A model generated the notes under the pieces. It worked only from the letters and a program-made list of their open reading frames with translations, was not told the origin of the DNA and ran no database searches. Both the position numbers and the translations under genes were made by a program. Below, piece after piece: positions 22,807 to 30,324 of a DNA stretch of 33,474 nucleotides (position 1 is its first letter; each line of letters starts with the position of its first letter). The stretch lies in assembly GCA_904419835.1 (NCBI GenBank), contig CAJFTA010000019.1:1-33474 (forward strand), read 5' to 3'. The stretch comes from an uncultured Pseudoflavonifractor sp. (GTDB lineage Bacteria > Bacillota > Clostridia > Oscillospirales > Oscillospiraceae).

Positions 22807-25800
22807 TCAGTAGGCAAACAGGGTGGGGAAACAGAGCCCGCCGTCGTTGTCCAGCATGAGGCAGTAAGCGGGCGTATCCCCGTCCCCGTCATAGAAGTAG
22901 AAGAGCTCCAGGCTGCCATGGGTGAGGTAGCAGCGGGCATAGGCGAGGCGCTCATGGGAGGTGTAGTACATCTGGGTGCTGAGGTAGGCGGTGCCGAAGA
23001 GCAGCTGATTGTGGAAATAGGACTTGGACAGGAGGGGACCGTCGTCCCAATAGGAGAAAGTCACGTCCAGCACGTCCACCGGATTGCCCGATTCATCCGT
23101 CCCGGCGGCATGGAATGCCTCCGGGTTGCCGTCGGCACGGTAGGACCAGTCGGAGCGGAGTCTGGACACCGCTTCCGAGCCGTCGGTGCCCCAGGGTGTC
23201 AGGACTGAGTAGGCGTCGGCGTTGCCCAGCAGGCCGCAGGTGTAGGGGTCTTCCCACTCTGTGGGGACGGTGGCGCCGTGGAAGCCGAAGGCGTAGATAT
23301 CGGGGACGGCCAGGGGCCCATCGGCCCCCTCCCAGACATACCGGAAGCCACAGCCCTTGCCCGTCTCAGGGTCAAACCAGAGCTGGAGGTGCAGAGTATC
23401 ATCCAGAGGGGTGTAGTAGACATAATAAATATCACCCCAGTCAAAGCCGTACTCGGCGAGAATCTCCGAGCGGGTGGGAGTGCGCTCAGCGGCATAATTG
23501 CCGGTGTCCTCCGCCCAGGTGGTCACCGGAATGTCGGGCAGGTCGGCGGCGGTCAGCTCCGCCGGGTCGCCGATATCCACCTCACGGTACCAGGCGCCGC
23601 CGTCCCACTGGAGGGTAACGGTCCCCATGGAAAAGTCTTCGCTGTTCCGCAGAAACAGAGACAGAACCGGGGTGCCGTACTCGTCCAGCTCCAGAGAATA
23701 GGCATCATAGGCCGCCTCATCCCCCACGGGGAGCACCCCGTCCCGGAGGAGGGAGAAGGTGTCCCAGCTGTCCGAGGTGTAGACGCACAGGGGCGGCAGA
23801 CCGTAGCCGCTCAGGGTGAGGACGCCCCAGCTGCCGCAGAGCAGCAGAGAGTCCACCGTATAGAGGGCGTCGTCGGGGATATCCTCCGGGTAAGCCTGGT
23901 CATAAATCTGAGATATCTCCAGCTCACGCCAGGTCTCTCCGCCGTCCGAGGTGACGTAGATGGGCGCGTCAACAAAAAGCCCCTCGCAGAGGACGCCGTG
24001 GTCCGGGTCGGAGAAGGCGGCCCGCTCCATGTACCACTGACTGTCCGGGTGGCTGTACTCCACCCAGGTGCGGCCGCCGTCGTGAGTGCGGTAAAAATAG
24101 GTGTCCGCATTGCCCACACCGGCGCCGACGCCCACCACCGCCCAGCCCTCGCTGGCCGTGGTGAAGCCCATCTGGACCGTGGAGGCCTCCAGATCCGCCA
24201 GGGTCTCCGCCTCGTTGCGCCCGCCCATGTCCTGCCCGGCCCACTCGGCGGGCGCGGGCAGGAGGGGCAGCAGAGGGGTCAGTTCTTCCCGGCCGGGGTA
24301 GCGAAGGTAGGGCAGGCCGTCGTCCCCAAAAACGCACTCAGGCGCCTGAGCGCCTCCGTCCAGCTCCAGCAGGCCGATCCAGCTCTTGGTCACGCCGCTG
24401 GGGTACTGGTAGCTCAGCCGCAGGCCCAGCAGGCCGCCGGGGGCGTCCTCGGACAGATAGAAGGCTGTGCCGGAGGCCAGGTTGGCGTTCCCGTCCACAG
24501 ACTGGACATTCAGCTGATTCAGAGGGTCGCCGATCTCTGTGTAGGTGCTCTCATTCAGGGCGTAGAGCTCCACCGTGTACCCCGCTGCGTCGGTGGGATG
24601 GGACAGGGAGATGATGGCATCCCTATCGGTGAGGACCAGGGGCTGGGTTTCCCGCAGGGTGGAAAAAGGGGTACTGTTCCGCAGAGACAGCTCCTGACCC
24701 CCTGCCACCACAGCGGGCGCTTCCCGATCCACCCCACGCAGGACAGAGGGCATCCGTACCCGGAAGGAATATCGGGCGGTGAGGGCCCGGGCGCCGCTGC
24801 CCCAGCGGGCGGTGACCACAATGCCCCGCAGCTCAGTGCCTGTGCCGCCGGCATCGGAACGGGATGAGAGGGAGAAGGCGGCAGAACCGTCCTCTCTTAA
24901 CTGCAAATCCCGGGACATGGGGGCGGGCTCCGCGCCGGAGAGAAGAGAATCAGTCCCCTCCAGACTGGCCGGGGAAATTCCGGGCACAGAGAGCTGGATG
25001 GAGGTGTGGGTGGAGCCGGTGAGGAGGGGAGTGCTGTCCCAGTCGGGGGCTTCGGTTTCGGGGGAGAGGGTAATGGAGGAGCCCTCCACCGTGAGGGTCA
25101 GCTCAGGGGCGGCGTCAGGCACCTGGGCGGGATTGGCCGCCAGCATATAGCAGGAGGCCAGCAGAACCACTAAGGCCGCCGCCACCAGAGCGGCGGCGGG
25201 ACGCTTCCACCGGAGGGCGCCCCGTACCCGGCCCTTCACGCCGTTTTCCCCAAAGGCCAGGGGCACCCGCAGAGGGTGGGCGGCGGCCAGGGAGAGCAGG
25301 GCGGCAGAGTAATTTTTACGGATATCCTCCGGGCTGCGGCGGAGGACGGACTCGTCGCAGGCGGCCTCCATGTCCCGGCAGGAGAGGAACCAGCTCACCC
25401 ACAGGAGGGGGTTGAACCAGTGGACCGCAAGGGCCAGAAAGGCCAGCACCTTGACGATGTGGTCTCCACGGCGGATGTGGGCGCGCTCATGGAGCAGGAC
25501 ATACCGCCGGGTGTCCCCGCTCAGGCCCAGGGGGAGGTAGATTTTGGGCGGGAAGAAGCCCAGCACAAAGGGGGAGTCCACCCGGTCGCTCTCCCAGGCG
25601 CCGTCCGGGGTGCGAACGGCGGCGGACAGCCTCCGCCGCAGGCGCAGCCAGGACACCAGGCTCCACAGCCACAGCGCCAGCACCCCCAGGGCCCAGACGG
25701 CGGACAGGGCGGGCAGCCAGCCGGGCTCCGCGGGCTCTGCGGGTTCGGACGGGGCGGCGGGCCCGGAGACGGCTGAGGACTGGGCGCTGCCGCCCGTCTC

Positions 25801-26160
25801 CGGGGCGAGGGTGGGCGCGGGCCCGCCGCCGGACGCGCCGGTCTGATGGCCGCCCTGACTCTGAGGGGGGTCCCAGGCCGCGCTGTGGCTGTCCCCGTAG
25901 CCGCCGGGGAGGTCCGCCGACTGCTCCTCCGCGGCCGGGAGGAGGGAGAGCAGGCTCCAGCTGCTGGAGAAGGACACGGGGCACACCATGCGGAACAGCA
26001 CCACCGCCCACAGCAGGAATACAATGGCCCGGGGGACCCGCAGCGCCCCCATGACGGCCCGGATGGCCAGCACGGCCAGGGCCGTTACGGCGGCGGTCAG
26101 GCTCATGGCCAGCACCGCCTGGAACAGGGCGGGCAGCAGGGCGGAAAACAGGTTATTCAT
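22807..26160 (-). CDS. BlaR1-like M56 membrane metallopeptidase with giant extracellular domain
   Basis: The 1117-residue protein starts with an M56 sensor-protease module (about 1-340). It has membrane helices near 10-60, 150-172 and 235-258, zinc motif HERAH at 224-228, third ligand probably Glu265 in DMEAACDESVL, and a last helix near 322-342. About 770 residues outside follow, with Asp-box motifs THDGGRTW (about 692) and TSDGGETW (about 737) and the preceding turns of BNR/YCF48-like propellers. No SxxK/KTG penicillin-binding domain is visible, so this is unlike BlaR1/MecR1. A Pro/Gly/Ser-rich loop (about 85-148) interrupts the N-terminal module. ATG 26160 follows GAGGAGG and overlaps blaI by 8 bases. 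It probably cleaves, directly or indirectly, the BlaI-type repressor on sensing a signal. Confidence 0.88.
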   Translation of the reverse strand: MNNLFSALLPALFQAVLAMSLTAAVTALAVLAIRAVMGALRVPRAIVFLLWAVVLFRMVCPVSFSSSWSLLSLLPAAEEQSADLPGGYGDSHSAAWDPPQSQGGHQTGASGGGPAPTLAPETGGSAQSSAVSGPAAPSEPAEPAEPGWLPALSAVWALGVLALWLWSLVSWLRLRRRLSAAVRTPDGAWESDRVDSPFVLGFFPPKIYLPLGLSGDTRRYVLLHERAHIRRGDHIVKVLAFLALAVHWFNPLLWVSWFLSCRDMEAACDESVLRRSPEDIRKNYSAALLSLAAAHPLRVPLAFGENGVKGRVRGALRWKRPAAALVAAALVVLLASCYMLAANPAQVPDAAPELTLTVEGSSITLSPETEAPDWDSTPLLTGSTHTSIQLSVPGISPASLEGTDSLLSGAEPAPMSRDLQLREDGSAAFSLSSRSDAGGTGTELRGIVVTARWGSGARALTARYSFRVRMPSVLRGVDREAPAVVAGGQELSLRNSTPFSTLRETQPLVLTDRDAIISLSHPTDAAGYTVELYALNESTYTEIGDPLNQLNVQSVDGNANLASGTAFYLSEDAPGGLLGLRLSYQYPSGVTKSWIGLLELDGGAQAPECVFGDDGLPYLRYPGREELTPLLPLLPAPAEWAGQDMGGRNEAETLADLEASTVQMGFTTASEGWAVVGVGAGVGNADTYFYRTHDGGRTWVEYSHPDSQWYMERAAFSDPDHGVLCEGLFVDAPIYVTSDGGETWRELEISQIYDQAYPEDIPDDALYTVDSLLLCGSWGVLTLSGYGLPPLCVYTSDSWDTFSLLRDGVLPVGDEAAYDAYSLELDEYGTPVLSLFLRNSEDFSMGTVTLQWDGGAWYREVDIGDPAELTAADLPDIPVTTWAEDTGNYAAERTPTRSEILAEYGFDWGDIYYVYYTPLDDTLHLQLWFDPETGKGCGFRYVWEGADGPLAVPDIYAFGFHGATVPTEWEDPYTCGLLGNADAYSVLTPWGTDGSEAVSRLRSDWSYRADGNPEAFHAAGTDESGNPVDVLDVTFSYWDDGPLLSKSYFHNQLLFGTAYLSTQMYYTSHERLAYARCYLTHGSLELFYFYDGDGDTPAYCLMLDNDGGLCFPTLFAY

Positions 26161-26515
26161 CGCCCGCCTCCTCAATCATCCGCCGCAGCTCCTCCGCCTC
26201 TTCCTGGGAGAGCTTTTTCCCCCGCAGGAAGGCGGCCACAAAGGCGGGAAGGGAGCCGCCGAAGGATTTCTCCACCACCGCCTCGCTCTCGTACTGCTCC
26301 ACCTGTTCCCGGGGCACCAGGGCGGTGACGGTGGCGCCCTCATTTTTCAGGAAGCCCCGCTGGCACAGCTTGCGGATCAGGTTGTAGGTGGTGGGCTTCT
26401 TCCACCCGAAGCGCTCCAGGCACATGCGGGACAGGGCGGTGGAGTTCACCGGCTCCTCCCGCCACACCAGGTCCATCAGCCGGTACTCGGCGTCAAACAG
26501 CTTGTAATCGTCCAT
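26153..26515 (-). CDS. BlaI/MecI/CopY-family repressor
   Basis: The 120-residue repressor has an N-terminal winged helix (about 1-80: EYRLMDLVWREEPVNSTAL, then KKPTTYNLIRKLCQRGFL) and a helical dimerisation tail, the standard BlaI layout. Its partner M56 gene overlaps its stop, as in bla/mec-type operons, where the protease removes the repressor. Two dyads resembling GTTTGTnnnnACAAAC lie in its promoter region, so autorepression is likely. The same operator precedes the secreted-protein gene at 28175. A beta-lactam role is possible because a D-Ala-D-Ala carboxypeptidase gene is nearby, but no beta-lactamase is present. Confidence 0.93.
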   Translation of the reverse strand: MDDYKLFDAEYRLMDLVWREEPVNSTALSRMCLERFGWKKPTTYNLIRKLCQRGFLKNEGATVTALVPREQVEQYESEAVVEKSFGGSLPAFVAAFLRGKKLSQEEAEELRRMIEEAGDE

Positions 26516-26539
26516 GACAAGGTCTCCGTTCTCTGTGAG

Positions 26540-26598
26540 GTTTGTTCTGACAAATCTCCTTACAGGACTAGTTTATCGCGACAAACCTCACTTGTCAA
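26540..26598 (-). promoter_or_regulatory. Promoter and BlaI operators of blaI-M56
   Basis: On the minus strand TTGACA (26593-26598), 17 bases and TAAACT (26570-26575) form the promoter. A 16-bp near-palindrome, 26571-26586 with one mismatched pair, lies between the -35 and -10. A second similar dyad, 26540-26555 (TTTGT/ACAAA arms), lies just downstream of the -10. Both have the same arm spacing, which fits binding by a BlaI dimer and would block polymerase. The operator role is inferred. Confidence 0.75.
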
Positions 26599-26616
26599 GG
26601 GGAGAGAAAAAGATCG

Positions 26617-26652
26617 CAAAAAAAGCGTCCTGCGGAACCTTCCGCAGGACGC
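26617..26652 (-). terminator. Terminator after the cassette genes (copy A)
   Basis: A 12-bp perfect stem (26625-26636 with 26641-26652) with a 4-base loop is followed on the minus strand by TTTTTTT. It ends transcription from the two-gene cassette just before the blaI promoter. Confidence 0.92.
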
Positions 26653-26727
26653 TCATGGGGGATGAGGGGATTACCGGCGGAGCCAGGCGGTAACGCCGCC
26701 CGGCTCCGCGCTTGTTTTGCCGTTGTG

Positions 26728-27207
26728 TTAGTCTCCGTTGTAGACAAACTCTAAGTCAAGAATTTCCTCGTCCGGTGATTTATCATGGAAGTAGTATCCG
26801 AGGACAAGGTTATCCACTACAATCTGATGGGAATCTGGATGGTTAATGACCCAGTCGGGCGACTGCGCAATCCCCCAATACAGCGTGTTTTCAGGGAGAT
26901 ATGAAAGGCTGGATGAACCTGTAATGCGATTGACCTGATCCAAATAATAAGACGTTGTCATGTCAAATCCGGTGTATGTTCCATCTTCGCCTTTGACGAG
27001 CAAATTTGCAGAGACCTTATCGTCTGTATTGTATAAAAAAACCAAATCAAACTCATCGTTCAAAGTTGTAAGCGCAATGATGCTTTCAACGCCGAGATCG
27101 CCGTTCCGGGAATCAATAAATTCCTCAACAGAGACGGCTGAGCTTGAAAACGGACGCTTTGACAGGAAGAACAGACATAAAATCAGAGTGCACACCGCCA
27201 CACACAC
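26728..27207 (-). CDS. Small membrane-anchored protein of unknown function, start unclear
   Basis: The frame encodes about 159 residues from a GTG at 27207: a hydrophobic segment (VCTLILCLFFLSK) followed by about 135 extracytoplasmic residues rich in Asp, Ser and Tyr. No family is recognised. No ribosome binding site precedes the GTG. Reading further upstream in frame gives KKSTFLIAVCVAVCTL, a natural-looking membrane anchor, but the codon where Met is expected (27235-27237) is ATA. The gene may use a rare start, be coupled to the preceding gene (whose stop is only a few bases before that ATA), or have lost its start. Base composition is much lower in GC than neighbours. Confidence 0.6.
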   Translation of the reverse strand: MCVAVCTLILCLFFLSKRPFSSSAVSVEEFIDSRNGDLGVESIIALTTLNDEFDLVFLYNTDDKVSANLLVKGEDGTYTGFDMTTSYYLDQVNRITGSSSLSYLPENTLYWGIAQSPDWVINHPDSHQIVVDNLVLGYYFHDKSPDEEILDLEFVYNGD

Positions 27208-27239
27208 AGCAATCAGAAAAGTGCTCTTCTTTATATGGA

Positions 27240-28175
27240 TTATAAGTCAACACCATCCACAATTGCAATAATAGTCCATTCATTTGCCTCAGCACCAAAG
27301 GAAATGTCGAGACCAGCTTCAGGCCCATCTTTCGATACCCCTACACTAACGGAAACATCGTCAATTACGACATCGGAATACGAGTGAGCATATGTCAGCG
27401 CAATATCAGCCTTCTGATAATAAACACTGGGCGGAACCCCGAGTCCGGTGGAACATTCAATGGATTCTGCCCAATCAGGGCCTCCAATTGAACCGATATG
27501 AGGCCCGAATTGTTCAATAAATTCCCATGAGACGAATTCAGTATCGTCCCATTCGCATAGAGAAATATCGACATCATCACCATTATTGGATGTGGCTGTT
27601 GCTTCTCGGTTAAATGCATCAAGACCTTTCGTCCAGCTTATACCGATTATATCACGGCCCCAAGATGGCCGGGTCACGCCCGCACCCCAAGAGGGACCTT
27701 TCAGCCAATCGGCCTGACCTCTGGCCACTAGATTAGTATTGTACTCAGAGACACCGCCATCAGCATACGGATATACAGCCAGTGTGAGCTTAAGCTCTCC
27801 TCTGGTTTCAACCGCAGCATCCGACGAAGCGGACGTCAGAGTTGGCTCAGTAGGAGAACCGGCAGCCCTCCAATCGGCAACCTCTTCCTTATTCATCAGA
27901 CGACTATAAAGGACTTCGCCAGTTTCTGGATTATAGGCTTCTGCACAAAAAGCAGTAACTGTAATGGTGCCGAGGGGGCTCTCACTGGGCACTGATGAAG
28001 ACTGAAGAGCGGGTGCAGGCCCTCCATATTCAAGGTATGCATCAGGAAATTCTGGAGAGAAAGCTGCCACAGCGATATCGTCAGTAGAATCAGTCACGGC
28101 ATCCGCAGCAAAAGCAGAGGAGGTCAACGTACAGAGGATTGCGATAGACAAAAGAATCGAGAACAACCTTTTCAT
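27240..28175 (-). CDS. Secreted protein of unknown function in a BlaI-operator cassette
   Basis: The 311-residue protein has a clear Sec signal peptide (about 1-23, ending SSAFA-AD) and no later membrane helix, so it should be exported. The mature part is acidic. It has aromatic-rich stretches such as ADWLKGPSWGAGVTRPSWGRD and, near the C-terminus, SYSDVVIDDVSVSVGVSKDG with a beta-strand pattern. I do not recognise the family and see no catalytic motif. The ATG at 28175 is preceded by AAAGGAG. Its promoter and operator duplicate those of blaI, predicting control by the same repressor. GC content is visibly lower than in flanking genes, suggesting acquisition. Confidence 0.75.
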   Translation of the reverse strand: MKRLFSILLSIAILCTLTSSAFAADAVTDSTDDIAVAAFSPEFPDAYLEYGGPAPALQSSSVPSESPLGTITVTAFCAEAYNPETGEVLYSRLMNKEEVADWRAAGSPTEPTLTSASSDAAVETRGELKLTLAVYPYADGGVSEYNTNLVARGQADWLKGPSWGAGVTRPSWGRDIIGISWTKGLDAFNREATATSNNGDDVDISLCEWDDTEFVSWEFIEQFGPHIGSIGGPDWAESIECSTGLGVPPSVYYQKADIALTYAHSYSDVVIDDVSVSVGVSKDGPEAGLDISFGAEANEWTIIAIVDGVDL

Positions 28176-28228
28176 ACATAGACTCCTTTCTCAGATGGGT
28201 TTGTTGTGACAGAGGTCTCTGCAAGATT

Positions 28229-28257
28229 AGTTTATCGCGATAAATTTCATTTGTCAA
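28229..28257 (-). promoter_or_regulatory. Promoter and palindromic operator of the secreted-protein gene
   Basis: On the minus strand, TTGACA (28252-28257), 17 bases and TAAACT (28229-28234) are identical to the blaI promoter elements. A perfect 14-bp palindrome, TTTATCGCGATAAA (28231-28244), overlaps the -10 and spacer. Confidence 0.75.
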
Positions 28258-28273
28258 GCAGAGAGGAAAAGAT

Positions 28274-28310
28274 TGTAAAAAAGCGCCCTGCGGAAGGTTC
28301 CGCAGGACGC
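28274..28310 (-). terminator. Terminator of dacF (copy B)
   Basis: A 12-bp stem with one mismatch (28283-28294 with 28299-28310) is followed by TTTTTTAC on the minus strand, 18 bases past the dacF stop. Confidence 0.85.
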
Positions 28311-28328
28311 TCAGGGGGGATGAGGGGA

Positions 28329-29693
28329 TTACCGGCGGCGCCGGCCGTGGTAGCCGCTGCGGCGCCGGCCGCCGTAGCTCCGCCGGCCCCGGCGGCCAAA
28401 GAGGGTGAGCCGGAGCACCAGCGCCAGAATGAGGAGCACCAGCACCAGCAGGAGAATCTTTACCCACAGCTGGCTGAAGAACTTCTCAATCCGGTCCAGA
28501 TTGTAGAGCAGCTCGGAGCGCTCCACCGTGTCCACGGCCACCAGATCCAGAGAACCGTAGGCCTCGCCGTTGTAGGTGAGGGTCACCTTGCCCAGGACCG
28601 TGCCCTTTTCCACCGGGGCCTCCAGAGTGTCGTAGTAGCGCTCCACCTCCTGCGCAAAGTCCTCGGCGGACACGTCGTTGGGCAGGACGGCGGAGAGGGT
28701 GCCGTTGGGCTCGGCCACCACATGGTCCACCTCGGAGAGGGTCACCGGAATGGACAGCTGGGGCTTGCTGCTGCTCATGATGGACTGGTAGGAGAAGTTG
28801 GAGAAGCCCCACTCAAGCAGCTTCTTGCTCTCGGAGAAGTGGGTGTACCCCTCGCTGCCGGTGGTGCCGGGGGTGCGCTCGCAGCCGGTGACCACGGCGA
28901 TGAGGGAGCGGTCCCCCTTGGTGGCAGAGGAGGCCAGGCAGTAGCCCGCCTCGGGGGTGTAGCCGGTCTTGATGCCGGTGCAGTACTCATATGTATAGCC
29001 CGTGTACTTCCAGCTGGTGATGAGGGCGTTGGTGTCCCAGAAGGTGCGCTCCTCGCTCATGTTGGTGGCGGGAACCGTGTAGTTCATGGAGGTGACCAGC
29101 TCGCGGAAGGTCTCGTGCTTCATGGCCTCATTACAGAAGAGGTAGATGTCATAGGCTGTGGTGTAGTGGTTCTCGTCATGGAGGCCGTGGGGGTTCATAA
29201 AGTGGGTGTCCTTGCAGCCCAGCTCGGCGGCCCGCTGGTTCATCAGCTCCACAAAGGCGGAGATGGAGCCGGAGACCGCCTCGGCCAGCACGTTGCACGC
29301 CTCGTTGGCCGAGGGAATCAGGGCGCAGGCCAGCACGTCCTTCAGAGTGAGAATTTCCCCCGCCTTCAGGTTCTGGGTGGAGGCGCCCGCCATCATGCCC
29401 TCATTTACGTTTTCGCTGACCGTGATCTGCTGGTCCAGAGACAGCTCGCCCCGCTCAATGGCCTCGATGGTCAGCAGGCCGGTCATGACCTTGGTGATGC
29501 TGGCGGGATAGGTGCGCTCGTGGGAGTTGTGCTCGTAGAGAACCTCGCCGTAGGTGGTGTCCACCAGGATGGCGGACCGGGCGTTTACCACATAGTCGTC
29601 CACAGAATTGGCGGCGGCTGTGGAAAACGGAGCAAAGACGGCGCAGAGCAGCGCCAGGGTCAGGACAAAAGAAAAAACACGATTTTTTTTCAT
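28329..29693 (-). CDS. dacF: D-alanyl-D-alanine carboxypeptidase (DacF/PBP5-like)
   Basis: The 454-residue low-molecular-weight penicillin-binding protein trims the terminal D-alanine from peptidoglycan stem peptides outside the membrane. It has a signal peptide (about 1-27) and the three catalytic motifs: SITK with nucleophile Ser65 and Lys68, SAN at 128-130 and KTG at 242-244. A C-terminal beta-rich domain follows, then a true membrane helix (about 405-430) and an Arg/Gly-rich tail (RRGRR, GRRRR). The ATG at 29693 has GGGAG just upstream. The membrane helix plus basic tail differs from the amphipathic anchor of classical PBP5. Its end and terminator are copied next to blaI. Confidence 0.95.
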   Translation of the reverse strand: MKKNRVFSFVLTLALLCAVFAPFSTAAANSVDDYVVNARSAILVDTTYGEVLYEHNSHERTYPASITKVMTGLLTIEAIERGELSLDQQITVSENVNEGMMAGASTQNLKAGEILTLKDVLACALIPSANEACNVLAEAVSGSISAFVELMNQRAAELGCKDTHFMNPHGLHDENHYTTAYDIYLFCNEAMKHETFRELVTSMNYTVPATNMSEERTFWDTNALITSWKYTGYTYEYCTGIKTGYTPEAGYCLASSATKGDRSLIAVVTGCERTPGTTGSEGYTHFSESKKLLEWGFSNFSYQSIMSSSKPQLSIPVTLSEVDHVVAEPNGTLSAVLPNDVSAEDFAQEVERYYDTLEAPVEKGTVLGKVTLTYNGEAYGSLDLVAVDTVERSELLYNLDRIEKFFSQLWVKILLLVLVLLILALVLRLTLFGRRGRRSYGGRRRSGYHGRRRR

Positions 29694-29737
29694 AGGAAAC
29701 TCCCGCACTCTATGTTATAATATATCCCATAACGTCC

Positions 29738-29781
29738 CTTTGCCGCAAAAACCGGCCGTAAAAACCCGCGCTGCGGCAAAG
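29738..29781. repeat. Inverted repeat in the dacF/comEA divergent region
   Basis: CTTTGCCGCA (29738-29747) and TGCGGCAAAG (29772-29781) form a 10-bp perfect inverted repeat around a 24-base loop. It lies between the divergent dacF and ComEA-like genes, in a 170-base gap that also holds TATTATAA-type -10 sequences for dacF near 29712-29725. It could be an operator or a hairpin. Confidence 0.5.
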
Positions 29782-29863
29782 AACGGAACAGGACAAAATG
29801 GTTACATAATTCATTATAGCAAAGAAGGACAGGCCGCGCAACGGGAAAGGTGGTTACAATTTG

Positions 29864-30295
29864 ATGAAGATTTCCAGGCTGGAATTTGTGCTGCTTCTGC
29901 TGACAGCCGCCTGCCTTGCCTTCTTCGCCGGATGGTTCCTGGGCGGGCAGTCCGCCCCCGGGACGGTGCGGATTGCCGCCCAGCACAGCCCGCCGGCTTC
30001 TCAGGCGCCGCCGGCAGCATCCCCGGAGCCGGAAGAGACCGGGCCTGCGGCATCGGAAGCCCAGCCGCCCGCGCCGTCACCCTCCGCATCGGAGGCGCCC
30101 GGCCTGGTCAACATCAATACCGCCGGCAGCGAGGAGCTCCAGACCCTCCCCGGCATCGGGGAGAAGCGGGCGGAGGATATCATCGCCTACCGGGAGGAGC
30201 ACGGTCCCTTCCGCATTGTGGAGGATATCACCGACGTCGGCGGCATCGGCGAGGGGATTTTGTCCCGGATCATCGACTACATCACCGTGGAATAA
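29864..30295 (+). CDS. ComEA-like helix-hairpin-helix DNA-binding protein
   Basis: The 143-residue protein has an N-terminal membrane helix (about 6-27), a long Pro/Ala/Ser/Glu-rich linker (about 32-78) and a C-terminal helix-hairpin-helix pair beginning LVNINTAGSEELQTLPGIGEKRA. This is the ComEA layout, in which the outer domain binds DNA during natural transformation. Family members without other com genes may serve elsewhere. No ComEC or ComEB is in the window. The ATG at 29864 (rather than the preceding TTG) has AAAGGTGG upstream. It is 29 bases before a response-regulator gene. Confidence 0.88.
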   Translation: MKISRLEFVLLLLTAACLAFFAGWFLGGQSAPGTVRIAAQHSPPASQAPPAASPEPEETGPAASEAQPPAPSPSASEAPGLVNINTAGSEELQTLPGIGEKRAEDIIAYREEHGPFRIVEDITDVGGIGEGILSRIIDYITVE

Positions 30296-30324
30296 GGGCG
30301 CAGGCCCTGTGGAGGAATCAAGAA

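Larger units (their letters stand above)
26537..26682. repeat. Direct repeat copy A: dacF tail, terminator, promoter, operator
   Basis: This block aligns along its length with 28194-28340, with many substitutions but few gaps. Shared parts in order on the minus strand are: the last bases of a dacF-like 3' end with stop (CCGCCGGTAA), the TCCCCTCATCCCC spacer, a terminator hairpin, TTGACA, a palindromic operator, and TAAACT. Copy A sits directly upstream of blaI. Confidence 0.85.
28194..28340. repeat. Direct repeat copy B: dacF tail, terminator, promoter, operator
   Basis: This is the homologue of 26537-26682, here joined to the intact 3' end of dacF and reading into the secreted-protein gene. 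The -35, -10, 17-base spacing and operator core are conserved, while the flanks have diverged. The downstream second dyad is degenerate in this copy (right arm ACAGAG in place of ACAAAT). Confidence 0.85.

Noticed and set aside
26679..26707. A second terminator near copy A
   Set aside because: GGAGCC-GGCGG pairs well with CCGCC-GGCTCC with one mismatch, but no T-run follows on the minus strand. It is treated as an unexplained hairpin.
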